Origin: Fimenecus sp045613585
GTDB lineage: Bacteria; Bacillota; Clostridia; Oscillospirales; Acutalibacteraceae
Direction: 5' to 3'
Assembly: GCA_045613585.1 (NCBI GenBank)
Contig: JAZLBG010000030.1
Coordinates: 1-24,669 of the forward strand
Length of the DNA stretch: 24,669 nt
Shown: positions 7,834 through 15,322 of the stretch, piece by piece
How the letters are laid out: every line of letters begins with the position of its first letter
Numbering within the stretch: position 1 is the first letter of the stretch
Notes under the pieces: model-generated
What the model saw: the letters and a program-made list of their open reading frames with translations, nothing else
Told to the model about the DNA's origin: nothing
Database searches by the model: none
Translations under genes and position numbers: made by a program

Positions 7834-7931
7834 CGTTTGCAACTGGTTTTCAAAATTCATAATATTATTGACTGAACACGATAGGAGTTTTGAAAGCGTC
7901 TAAAAAATTCTAAAGTGTCAGGTCTCTTATG

Positions 7932-8030
7932 TGAAATAACCAGATTAGTTATTTCATTTACCACTTCCTTTTTAATTTTTTATCTTTCAGAAGGGGACAG
8001 GTGTTACGATTGTAGCACCTGTTTTCTTTT
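7932..8030 (+). repeat. Two inverted repeats downstream of tniQ
   Basis: TGAAATAAC (7932-7940) pairs with GTTATTTCA (7948-7956), 9 bp with a 7-nt loop. ACAGGTGTTAC (7997-8007) pairs with GTAGCACCTGT (8012-8022), 11 bp with one G-T pair, and is followed on the plus strand by TTTTCTTTT. The second is a plausible plus-strand terminator that shields the tns operon; the first has no T tract. No gene is supported in 7737-8032. Confidence 0.5.
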
Positions 8031-8032
8031 GT

Positions 8033-9433
8033 CTAAATATCACGATAAGAAAGCAACTCACGAACTGATGCCTGTATTTCTTGATTTTTTATATATGAAA
8101 CTGAAATCTCAATATCCCTTAATCTCATATTTGTCAGTTTTATAATCCTTGATGTGTTCAGCGGTTTGTTTTCTTGTATCAATTCATTGACAGCCCATTC
8201 AATTTCGCGGGCCCAGTATTCAGGTTGACTTTCAATGTTTTTTTGTATATATGTTTTGCATTTCGGTAGTTTGTTTATTTGTTTTTGCGGAAGACCTAAC
8301 GCTTTTTGAACTTTCGCAAAAGATACTTTTTCAGGACGACCTTTATTGTTAAGAAATTGCCTTATAGTTCGCTTTACTTGTGGAAGATACTGGTTGTCTA
8401 ATTCTTCGTATAAAAGTTGTTTAGGGCCTGTTTTACGCGAAACATATGTTGTTTTCAAAATAGTATCACATATGTCAGCAACCACATCATAGTCAAGGTT
8501 ATGTTTCTTTGCCAAACTCATATACAAGTTTGTATTTCTACCCATATCTATATCGTAAGGAATATGAGAAATGTGATTTGAAGATATTCCCAATAAAAAA
8601 GCAATCTGTAGAATAAAGTATGTGTCATACCGATAATTGTTAAAGATTTTTTGCATATAACTTAGTTCCATTGTAGGCATATCTTTATAAAACTCAAGAT
8701 AATCTTCATACAATTTTGAGATGTTCCTTACAAGCCCGGATTTGCATATATATTCGCTCTTAAGATTAGAATGAAGAAAAGTACCGATTGGAACAGAAGT
8801 GCCTAAATCAATAGGTTCTCGCATAACATCAATGACATACTGGGTGAAAGCAATTTCAGTTTTATTTTTACAAATTCTTGTTTTAAGTTCGTTAGGGATG
8901 TTGTTTTCTGCATCATATAACCCTGGCGACGATTTTGAAGATACGGGGATTTCACTGTTTTCTAAAAAGCATCTATGTTCAGGGCAAATACGGACTCTTG
9001 GTATCTGATGCGACCTGTGCCAATATGTTTCACCATATTTTTCACGGTCTTCCTTGGCACATTCAGGACAATATCGTATGTATCGTGGCTCGTTGAGAAG
9101 GGGGATACACATAAGATTTTTCCAATTACCTTCACAAGTAATAATTCCATTTACAGCATCAATTTTTCTTTGCTTTGGCAAAAATCTAATATATGCAGGA
9201 TACATTGTATGTTCAAATACAATATTTTCCCAAGTGTCATTTTTAGTAATCCAATTCATCGCATCAGATGTATATTTATTCACAAAATCAACACAAGGAT
9301 GTACTAGTTTGCCGTTTTGATATATATCAGAAACTGTATAAACATAACGAGCATAACCACTCCTGCTATGGTATCTTGCAATTTGAGAGTATAGCAATTC
9401 ATCAGGATATATCTCGGGAAAGAAAGCAATCAT
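8033..9433 (-). CDS. tniQ: TniQ/TnsD-type target-selection protein of a Tn7-like transposon
   Basis: 466 residues. The N-terminus has the TniQ opening FFPEIYPDELLYSQIARYH. A zinc finger is visible as CPEC (C122, C125) and CPEH (C150, H153) around YGETYWHRSHQIP, the TnsD/TniQ signature. The C-terminal half is helical and basic and would bind a specific DNA target. In Tn7, TnsD recognises attTn7 and recruits TnsC. The length is closer to TnsD-like targeting proteins than to the short TniQ of type V-K CASTs. The start overlaps the tnsC stop by 4 nt (ATGA) with GGAGGTG upstream. The target site cannot be named from this window. Confidence 0.92.
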   Translation of the reverse strand: MIAFFPEIYPDELLYSQIARYHSRSGYARYVYTVSDIYQNGKLVHPCVDFVNKYTSDAMNWITKNDTWENIVFEHTMYPAYIRFLPKQRKIDAVNGIITCEGNWKNLMCIPLLNEPRYIRYCPECAKEDREKYGETYWHRSHQIPRVRICPEHRCFLENSEIPVSSKSSPGLYDAENNIPNELKTRICKNKTEIAFTQYVIDVMREPIDLGTSVPIGTFLHSNLKSEYICKSGLVRNISKLYEDYLEFYKDMPTMELSYMQKIFNNYRYDTYFILQIAFLLGISSNHISHIPYDIDMGRNTNLYMSLAKKHNLDYDVVADICDTILKTTYVSRKTGPKQLLYEELDNQYLPQVKRTIRQFLNNKGRPEKVSFAKVQKALGLPQKQINKLPKCKTYIQKNIESQPEYWAREIEWAVNELIQENKPLNTSRIIKLTNMRLRDIEISVSYIKNQEIQASVRELLSYRDI

Positions 9434-10650
9434 ATTGCCACCTCCAATATATTAATACCATTCTCTTTAAGTGCTGCAACAATATTTTTGTTCAACTCTT
9501 TTGCTCCCATTGCAATCTGATAGATGCTCACAATCTCAACATTGTCCTCTTTAATCTCCGGAAGGATTTCCTTTTTCTTTTTAGGCGGATTTGCCTTTGT
9601 TACAGGTGGAGTAATAAAATCGTGCAGCATTGTCATTCGTTTTTCAAAGGCAATATTCAATGTTGAAATGTCAAGGTTTTCTAATCCTTCCATAATTGCA
9701 ATTTCTTGAGCATCGTGGATTAAACTGACAACTACACTTGCATTGCCATTTGAATGGTTGAATAACCACATAAGCATTGCTTCATCTATTGTTGGAGCAT
9801 TCTTAACATAACAATATTGAAGTAGAGTTTTGCAGAACTCACGAAATTCATCATTGTATTCCATCATTGTATAACTGAGCCCTAACGACCTACGTGCTAA
9901 CATTGCTTCTCTTTCAAAGAATAGGGTGCTTTCAGGCGTGCCTACCATACAAATTGAAACGCCACTATTATTGATTAACTGCGTAAGGGTTCCAATAACT
10001 GTTTTGCCATTTTTATTGTTAACTACATTTTGGATTTCATCAACAACAAGCAACCCAATGTGATTTAATGCGACCTGACTAACAGCACCAATGAGCATAT
10101 CAGTTGTTGCGTGCGATTTCATAGCATTTGAGTGATATTTTGTATTAAGCACTTCATCTGCTTTTCGAAGGATTTCTAAAAGCAATCCTTTAACTGAAGA
10201 ATCAGCAGGGGCTTGAACTTGCAGACAAGCAATAACATTTGTATTACCAAGATTTAATATGGGTACTTCAGTTAAGATGTTGATTGCTCTGCTGATAGCA
10301 GAACTTTTTCCAATGCCACTCGGACCGATTATTGTAAATGAATCACTTCCACCGATAATGCTTTCATATGATTGTTGTCTAATCATTTTGTTATTCTCAT
10401 TTGCTTGTCTTGTTGCAATGATTGATTGTTTCTTTTGTAAAGAGCGAAGTAAGGATAAATACAATTTGCTATAAATCTCTCGACTCATTTTATTGGGAAT
10501 GAAAACACGGTATATATCTTGTAAGGCAATCAATCGTTCAGGAATACTTTTATACTTTATGTTCTCATCATATACAGGCAATATACAAAGTCTGTTATCC
10601 AATTCACTTCCTGTTATCATTTCAGGCAATATTCTTAAAAAATCATTCAT
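9430..10650 (-). CDS. tnsC: TnsC-type AAA+ ATPase, transposition regulator
   Basis: 406 residues from the ATG at 10650; an in-frame TTG at 10653 is possible, but GGAGGTG sits 8 nt before the ATG. Walker A is GPSGIGKS (109-116), Walker B is LLVVDE (200-205), and MVGTPES (235-241) matches the sensor region of TnsC/TniB-type AAA+ proteins. TnsC couples the target-bound TniQ/TnsD to the TnsB transposase in an ATP-dependent filament. The first codons overlap the end of tnsB by 8 nt and the last overlap tniQ by 4 nt, indicating translational coupling. Confidence 0.93.
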   Translation of the reverse strand: MNDFLRILPEMITGSELDNRLCILPVYDENIKYKSIPERLIALQDIYRVFIPNKMSREIYSKLYLSLLRSLQKKQSIIATRQANENNKMIRQQSYESIIGGSDSFTIIGPSGIGKSSAISRAINILTEVPILNLGNTNVIACLQVQAPADSSVKGLLLEILRKADEVLNTKYHSNAMKSHATTDMLIGAVSQVALNHIGLLVVDEIQNVVNNKNGKTVIGTLTQLINNSGVSICMVGTPESTLFFEREAMLARRSLGLSYTMMEYNDEFREFCKTLLQYCYVKNAPTIDEAMLMWLFNHSNGNASVVVSLIHDAQEIAIMEGLENLDISTLNIAFEKRMTMLHDFITPPVTKANPPKKKKEILPEIKEDNVEIVSIYQIAMGAKELNKNIVAALKENGINILEVAI

Positions 10651-12445
10651 CAATTACACCTCCGATATTTTTGTGCTGCTTTCGGGTAGCCGATTTTCTC
10701 GCGGCCCTTGTATCTTTAATTTGTACATCTGATGGTTTAGATTTTGATGCAACAGATTCAATAAAAGACATCAATTCAATTTTTGATTGATAATTATCTC
10801 TCATTGTGTCTTTCATTAGTTCTTTTTGTTTTTGTTGAATCTCTTGAACACTATCAAGTGACATATTTTCAAAACGACTTTCAATCAATGAGAATTCAAC
10901 AAAAGAGCCATCTTTTTCTTTGAGCCAGACTTTATTACAATTGTCTGGGTTGTATGCCACAACAACATCTCCGCCTTGTAAATATCTTTCTTTGTAGCCC
11001 TCTGCATGATATCGAAGACGGTTTACTTTTAGTCCATACTTTGTAAATTTGCCATTAGTGCGGGGCAGGAGAGTAAGGACTAAATCTTTACTTGAAACTG
11101 AAATTAGATTTGTTCCAATATCGTTTTCAACTTTCCAATTCCATATCTCATTAGCATATGGGTTAACATTGTTTTCAAGCATTTCAGATGTGTAAGGATA
11201 AGTTTTAATAACTCTTTCGCAGTTGTAATGAATAATACACCTTACAACAATTCTTTCAAATTCTTCTAATGTTAAAACAGCATCCTTTCTGTAATCATGT
11301 GAGCCGCGTTCTTGAAAGTCTGGCATAATTACACCCTTGCCTTTCAATATGTCTTTATATGAGTTTTGAATTAAATCAAACAACTTTTCAACCTGACCTT
11401 TGAGTTCTGGTCTGTACGGTGGCAAATGAATCAAACTAACACCTAACTCTGCAATTTGTTCAAAGGTTTTACCTTTGTATTCAGAGCCACCATCGGTAAC
11501 CATAATACCCGGTAGTTGATTCACATACCATTGGTCAACAGTAATATGAATACCCATTCTTTCACAAAGAGAAACCTTATCTTCTAAGATGTTTAGCATC
11601 AAATTTTGCAAAGAATATGTACCACCTTGCCACGATAAAGAATACCCTAAACACATAGAGGTATTGGCATCACAAGCAACAACGAGAACCGGTCGGCCGA
11701 TGAGTTGCCATTTATCATTAACAAGATAAATATCGCAAATTGTTCCATCAAGCATCGCTGTGCCAACTGATGGGGCAAACTCCTGAACACCATCACCTAA
11801 TAAAGGACGATTATTCATTTGGTAATCTTTAATACCATCTCTGCTAATAAAGAAATTTTCCATCTTTCTATGTTTACGATAGAAATATCTGAATTGGTTA
11901 AACGATGGATACTCAGGTAACAACACACCATAATCATCGCAATACTTTGTTTTGAGCATCATTGTATATGCAGTAGGTAATGAGTTTTGATTTCTTGTAT
12001 AAAAGAACTTGTTTAATGCCCATCTCATATTCTTTTGGTCTTGAGTAAGTTCTTTTCCCTTTGAGTGTTTTGGTGCAAGTGCTGCAATGTCCTGATAAAC
12101 AAGATAGGTACATAAATACGAACGGAGAGTTTGTTTACTAATCCCAAACTGCTTTGAAGAATTTTCAAGCATCAGATTTCTTTGCTTTACATCTTCTAAA
12201 ACTGAAATAGCACTTGCAATCATTGTGTATCGCTGTTGTGCTATCTTACGGTCAGCAGGGGAGAGTTCATCAAAATCAAGATAATCTGAAGAAATATAAT
12301 TGATAGTTTCTCCGTCACTAAAGAAATCATAAGAGAAAAACTGTGGCATAGTTTTCTTGTTACAATCAATTGCAAGAACATTGTCACTAGCACTAAGGAT
12401 TCTGAAAATACTGCTACCAGTTTTGATTAAGTCATTCTTCTTCAT
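10643..12445 (-). CDS. tnsB: TnsB-type DDE transposase
   Basis: 600 residues from the ATG at 12445, preceded by GGAGGAAG. The ORF stays open to 12568, but that part lies inside tnsA. The catalytic triad can be read as D233 (MLDGTICDIYL), D318 (VTDGGSEYKG) and E353 (ELKGQVEKLF), spaced 35 residues between the last two as in TnsB/MuA-type integrases. An N-terminal HTH region (about 95-112, SKQFGISKQTLRSYL) and a C-terminal beta-barrel/helical tail are also apparent. TnsB binds the element ends and joins 3' ends to target DNA. The gene overlaps tnsA by 14 nt and tnsC by 8 nt. Confidence 0.95.
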   Translation of the reverse strand: MKKNDLIKTGSSIFRILSASDNVLAIDCNKKTMPQFFSYDFFSDGETINYISSDYLDFDELSPADRKIAQQRYTMIASAISVLEDVKQRNLMLENSSKQFGISKQTLRSYLCTYLVYQDIAALAPKHSKGKELTQDQKNMRWALNKFFYTRNQNSLPTAYTMMLKTKYCDDYGVLLPEYPSFNQFRYFYRKHRKMENFFISRDGIKDYQMNNRPLLGDGVQEFAPSVGTAMLDGTICDIYLVNDKWQLIGRPVLVVACDANTSMCLGYSLSWQGGTYSLQNLMLNILEDKVSLCERMGIHITVDQWYVNQLPGIMVTDGGSEYKGKTFEQIAELGVSLIHLPPYRPELKGQVEKLFDLIQNSYKDILKGKGVIMPDFQERGSHDYRKDAVLTLEEFERIVVRCIIHYNCERVIKTYPYTSEMLENNVNPYANEIWNWKVENDIGTNLISVSSKDLVLTLLPRTNGKFTKYGLKVNRLRYHAEGYKERYLQGGDVVVAYNPDNCNKVWLKEKDGSFVEFSLIESRFENMSLDSVQEIQQKQKELMKDTMRDNYQSKIELMSFIESVASKSKPSDVQIKDTRAARKSATRKQHKNIGGVIDE

Positions 12446-12797
12446 TTGTTTCTTCCTCCATTTCAACAACGATACCCCAATCGGTAACTCCTCGTTTAGC
12501 CCAGTACTGCATACTGGCATCAAGCAATTTACAAGTGCGAGGAAGAGAAAGTTTCTTACGGAATACACACTCTCTAACCATTAAGTCACCATCAGTTTTA
12601 GTACAGACAAAATCCGATGTAAATTCACCCTCATCCAAACCTTCTAATACAACATTAACTCTTATAGATTTGATATTCTCATCTCTATCAAGTATGTCAG
12701 CATATTTAGTCTGGATTTTGTCGTAGGTACGAGCAATCTCCTCGCACTTTATTAGTTTTCTCTTTGTACATCTGTCTTTAATTTTTGCTGGTCTCAT
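12432..12797 (-). CDS. tnsA: Short TnsA-like protein with degenerate active site
   Basis: 121 residues, less than half the 273 of Tn7 TnsA, and only the catalytic-domain core is present. FTSDFVCTKTDGDLMVRECV and the following LLDASMQYWAKRGVTDWGIV align with the TnsA strand-helix region. D62 matches Tn7 D114, but the Q-x-K (usually E-x-K) motif reads E76-C77-V78, so the Lys is replaced. The position of Tn7 E63 falls on Q29. The C-terminal TnsC-binding domain of Tn7 TnsA is missing. TnsA normally cuts the 5' ends; here cutting may be lost or rely on other residues. RBS AAAGGAG precedes the ATG. First gene of the operon. Confidence 0.8.
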   Translation of the reverse strand: MRPAKIKDRCTKRKLIKCEEIARTYDKIQTKYADILDRDENIKSIRVNVVLEGLDEGEFTSDFVCTKTDGDLMVRECVFRKKLSLPRTCKLLDASMQYWAKRGVTDWGIVVEMEEETNEEE

Positions 12798-12813
12798 AAA
12801 GTACTCCTTTCAG

Positions 12814-12992
12814 TTCCGAAAAATATTTGAATTTTCCGAAAAATTAATTTTTTCGGAATTTTTTCGGGATTTTTTAATTTTTCGGGAATTTTTTCGGAAA
12901 AAATTCACCTTTAAATAGACGTAATAAGCCCTTTGTGTTAAGAAAATCAAGAGTATTTTCCGGATTTTTTCCGAAAAATATATTTTTCGGGA
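12814..12992. promoter_or_regulatory. Cluster of TTTTTCGG/CCGAAAAA half-sites around the tnsA promoter region
   Basis: Half-sites occur at about 12814, 12834-12858 (perfect 10-bp palindrome TTCCGAAAAA / TTTTTCGGAA with a 5-nt centre), 12860, 12878, 12890, 12956 and 12965-12992 (second palindrome, one mismatch). Between the two groups the minus strand carries TTGATT (12945-12950), 17 nt, TTATTA (12922-12927), a weak sigma-A-like promoter. The cluster is either a TnsB-binding right end or an operator controlling tnsA-B-C-tniQ. The motif was not found elsewhere in the window. Confidence 0.6.
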
Positions 12993-13084
12993 TTTACTTT
13001 GTCATAGCAAATTTCATTTAGCCTGTTCAGGGCAAAAATTTTTATCGTGTGCAAGGTCATATTTTCTGTTGCTTTTTCTGCTGA

Positions 13085-13265
13085 ATAAATAAAATTTTTC
13101 TCTTAATTTTCTTTAATTTTTCAGAAATTTTTTCTTTTATTTTTCTGTTATTTATCCCTTAAAAAACAACAAATTCTTTCTGTTATTTTTCCTTTGTTTT
13201 TTCATTAATTTATTAAAAATTTTCTTTTAATTTTTCTTGAAAGAAATTAAAACTTTTTCTCCAAT
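13085..13265. repeat. T/C-rich degenerate repeats between tnsA and the right flank
   Basis: The plus strand is almost all T with regularly placed C. Loosely repeated units such as TTTTCTTTTATTTTTC, TTTCTGTTATTTTTCC and TTTTCTTTTAATTTTTC occur. It could be part of a transposon end or simple low-complexity DNA. A 61-codon Lys/Arg-rich frame begins inside it at 13237 (TTG) and runs to 13422; I do not support it as a gene. With the half-site cluster, terminator and repeats listed separately, this accounts for the 1.1-kb gap 12798-13904. Confidence 0.4.
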
Positions 13266-13448
13266 TTTTCGAGAAATCTACTTGAAAGGATATGCCCACA
13301 AACCACGCAGTAGAGCCATTTTGGAAAAAAGAAAAGGGAAGAATAACAGAAGAAAAAAAGAAAGGAACGAAACGCAGTTGTGGAGGCGTAGCGACGAGAA
13401 AAAATTATATAAATTCTGTTAAGAATTTATCTTTTTTTATCTTGTAAT

Positions 13449-13564
13449 TCAGCGGTTTGTTTTTTGATAAAAAAAGAAGACCTTGCATGTGAAATGCAAG
13501 GTCATAATTTTTTCGAGTTTTAAGTTTTTCTTTTGCCTCTAAATTCAGCGGTTAGTCAGCGGTT
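13449..13564 (+). repeat. Three direct copies of TCAGCGGTT
   Basis: TCAGCGGTT occurs at 13449-13457, 13545-13553 and 13556-13564. Two further copies are at 8158-8166 (inside the 3' end of tniQ) and 16209-16217 (terminator of the RNA candidate). The first and the tniQ copies share 16 nt. Role unknown. Confidence 0.45.
13479..13513 (+). terminator. Intrinsic terminator in the right flank of the tns region
   Basis: GACCTTGCA (13479-13487) pairs with TGCAAGGTC (13495-13503), 9 bp perfect, followed by ATAATTTTTT. On the minus strand a T-rich run also follows the hairpin. A 12-nt piece of its right arm (TGCAAGGTCATA) recurs at about 13050. Confidence 0.7.
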
Positions 13565-13703
13565 TAGAGGATAAACGAATTTGTCCTTTTAAGGCTGAAT
13601 GAGTTTGCCTTGGGATATAGTAACCTTGCAAATTCTATTATACAACAATTAAAATTAAAATTCAACGGGTTAGTAAGTTTTTAGGTTTTATTATTTAGAT
13701 GTG

Positions 13704-13732
13704 TTGAATGTTACATGTGTGTATGCTATAAT
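13704..13732 (+). promoter_or_regulatory. Sigma-A promoter with extended -10
   Basis: TTGAAT (13704-13709), 17 nt, TATAAT (13727-13732), with TGC directly before the -10. It drives the small gene at 13905 through a leader of about 165 nt. The leader starts with a perfect 9-bp hairpin AAATTTGTT / AACAAATTT (about 13742-13764) and has a GC-rich patch around 13835-13855. Confidence 0.8.
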
Positions 13733-13904
13733 GAATATGCAGAAATTTGTTGAGTTAACAAATTTGGCTCCAGCCACAAAGGATAAAGAATGCATTGATT
13801 TCAAATAATTATTTATTATGTTTAGGCTTAAAAAGGGCCCTAGGTGGTCGGCTATTTCGTATGCAGACTTTACATATTTTGTTTTGTGGAGAAAGGAGAA
13901 AAAC

Positions 13905-14102
13905 ATGGCAAAAAAAGGTGTATCTGGCAAGACTCATACCAAGCAACAGTTGAACAACTATGCTAACCAACACAACCCAAATAATAAAGCATATAAAGCC
14001 AATGTTGCAAACCAACAAGCAACCAAGTTGCAAAGCAAAACCAATAGCAAATATGATGTTGGTATTCTTGATGGTGAAAGTTATGGTTGGTGCGACGACT
14101 AA
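13905..14102 (+). CDS. Small basic Asn/Lys/Gln-rich protein (MAKKGxSGKTHT type)
   Basis: 65 residues from the ATG at 13905, chosen over an earlier in-frame ATG at 13818 because GAAAGGAG lies just upstream. Starts MAKKGVSGKTHTKQQLNNYA, has an NNPN-like repeat (NYANQHNPNNKAYKANVANQ) and ends with an acidic tail (LDGESYGWCDD). Small proteins with this opening are, as I recall, common and uncharacterised in clostridial genomes and mobile elements. It has no signal peptide or membrane helix. It sits alone between a consensus promoter and a perfect terminator, so it is probably well expressed. Function unknown. Confidence 0.75.
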   Translation: MAKKGVSGKTHTKQQLNNYANQHNPNNKAYKANVANQQATKLQSKTNSKYDVGILDGESYGWCDD

Positions 14103-14150
14103 TTTTCCCACATCACCAACTGCAGTACAAGCGGTTGTTATGAACTAATG

Positions 14151-14180
14151 AAATTGCCACCCAATTGGGTGGCAATTTTT
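14151..14180 (+). terminator. Intrinsic terminator of the small-protein gene
   Basis: AAATTGCCACCCA and its exact complement form a near-perfect palindrome (14151-14178) followed by T residues. Confidence 0.85.
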
Positions 14181-14196
14181 GTTGTTTTGTTAAGAT

Positions 14197-15048
14197 TCAA
14201 TTATTGTTTAAAATTTGTTCTGGACCGACATAATCGATATTGATATTTGGCATTTTCGACAATTCACTTGTAGCATTTTTTAAATCGGATAATGCAAGTC
14301 CCGACACCTTTGCACCTTCCAATTTGTCAGCAGATTCACATTCAAAAAACAAGGGGTTAATAACTTGATATTGTTTCATTAAATTCATTAGTTTATTGTG
14401 AATTTCTTGTATGTCGTCTGCAAAATAATTTAAAAATCCTAAATAAATGCTCATTATCAAAACATTATTATGCTCAACATACTCAGCAATCGGTAAAAAT
14501 TCATCGCACGCATTAATAAAATCTCTACTTTTTTTATTCCACTCATTATATTCTAACAAATGCTCTTTGCTACATTGCAAATTCACCTTGCGATATTCAA
14601 TCGATATACAGTCAAATACCATACTAAAGTGAGTAGCAAAATTTCTAAGTTTATATAAAAAAGGGTAAATGGGTTCAGTGTCATATATGTAATTGAGAAT
14701 GTTTTTTTGAAAATCGGCACCTTTTTTTATGTTTTTTGAATATGCTTGTAGATTATCAACAAATGTTCTAAAAGATACCAAATAATTCAACATTAAACGA
14801 TTCGATTCAGTTCCTATTATTGAAGTGTTTGCATTTCTTATAGATTCAATATCTGAAATGCTTGCGATTCTTTTTAAATACTTTTCTAATTCCAGGCCAT
14901 TTTTTATAGTTATATCTTTAAAACGGTTGGCTAAAGTGTAATATTTTAGTTGTTCTACGCTTTCCTTCCAAGTTTGGAACTCTTCCTTTGTAATTTCCTT
15001 TTGAATCACAAAGGTGCCGTTTATATTTTCGCCTATGTAATACCACAT
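14197..15048 (-). CDS. HEPN-like protein, candidate RNase
   Basis: 283 residues from the ATG at 15048 (GAGGTG 7 nt upstream; the preceding TTG is also in frame). All-helical, with LYKLRNFATHFSMVF in the middle. R135-N-F-A-T-H140 fits the R-x4-H signature of HEPN ribonucleases (toxins, abortive-infection and CRISPR effectors). The basic N-terminal 60 residues include KEITKEEFQTWKESVEQL. No nucleotidyltransferase (MNT) antitoxin or other partner lies next to it; neighbours face the other way. It has its own sigma-A promoter. RNase activity is inferred from one motif, and the non-catalytic Cthe_2314-like HEPN group is an alternative. Confidence 0.65.
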   Translation of the reverse strand: MWYYIGENINGTFVIQKEITKEEFQTWKESVEQLKYYTLANRFKDITIKNGLELEKYLKRIASISDIESIRNANTSIIGTESNRLMLNYLVSFRTFVDNLQAYSKNIKKGADFQKNILNYIYDTEPIYPFLYKLRNFATHFSMVFDCISIEYRKVNLQCSKEHLLEYNEWNKKSRDFINACDEFLPIAEYVEHNNVLIMSIYLGFLNYFADDIQEIHNKLMNLMKQYQVINPLFFECESADKLEGAKVSGLALSDLKNATSELSKMPNINIDYVGPEQILNNN

Positions 15049-15112
15049 CAAGAGTCACCTCAAAATCACATCAAGTCAATACATTTATTATTTCATCGTG
15101 AATTACATTTTT

Positions 15113-15141
15113 ATTATACAATTATCTGTATGTTAAATCAA
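15113..15141 (-). promoter_or_regulatory. Sigma-A promoter of the HEPN-like gene
   Basis: Minus strand: TTGATT (15136-15141), 17 nt, TATAAT (15113-15118). The start codon is 64 nt downstream of the -10. Confidence 0.7.
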
Positions 15142-15220
15142 GTAATAAGCCATTTCCCCACTTTGCTAACTGTAACACAAGCAATCATCAAGTAATAAGG
15201 TGAAAACTTATCTTAAACAA

Positions 15221-15252
15221 AAAATCTGTCCGAGAAATTGGGCGGATTTTTT
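15221..15252 (+). terminator. Intrinsic terminator upstream of the 15323 gene
   Basis: AAAATCTGTCC (15221-15231) pairs with GGGCGGATTTT (15240-15250) through two G-T pairs, then TTTTTT. No intact gene precedes it on the plus strand. Just before it is a short coding-like remnant (15157-15195), so it may be the leftover terminator of a lost gene. Confidence 0.7.
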
Positions 15253-15322
15253 ATATATAAAAATTCATTTCAATATTTTATTTCATATTTTATATATACA
15301 AATTTTGAAAGGATTGATTTGA

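Larger units (their letters stand above)
8033..13000 (-). mobile_element. Core of a Tn7-like transposon (tnsA-B-C-tniQ plus probable right end)
   Basis: Four overlapping minus-strand genes encode the Tn7-type transposition machinery. In Tn7 the right end lies just upstream of tnsA and cargo lies beyond tnsD, so the end should fall in about 12800-13600, and the 1-7736 genes would be cargo with the left end outside the window. I could not identify terminal TGT/ACA ends or a target duplication; the boundary given is only the end of the half-site cluster. Confidence 0.7.

Noticed and set aside
7915..8145. 76-codon plus-strand frame beside tniQ
   Set aside because: GTG start, overlaps two hairpins and the 3' end of tniQ on the other strand, no recognisable protein.
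8033..13000. CRISPR-associated transposon (CAST)
   Set aside because: No cas gene, CRISPR array or Cas12k/Cascade-like ORF is in the window, and TniQ is of TnsD-like length. A CAST cannot be excluded outside the window but nothing supports it.
7873..13030. TGTTCAG at about 13024 (plus) and 7873-7879 (minus) as transposon termini
   Set aside because: They point outward relative to the tns genes, share only 7 bp, and have no flanking duplication or repeated TnsB-like sites.
13237..13422. 61-codon Lys/Arg-rich frame
   Set aside because: TTG start without a clear RBS, arises at the edge of T/C-rich low-complexity DNA, composition looks like noise.
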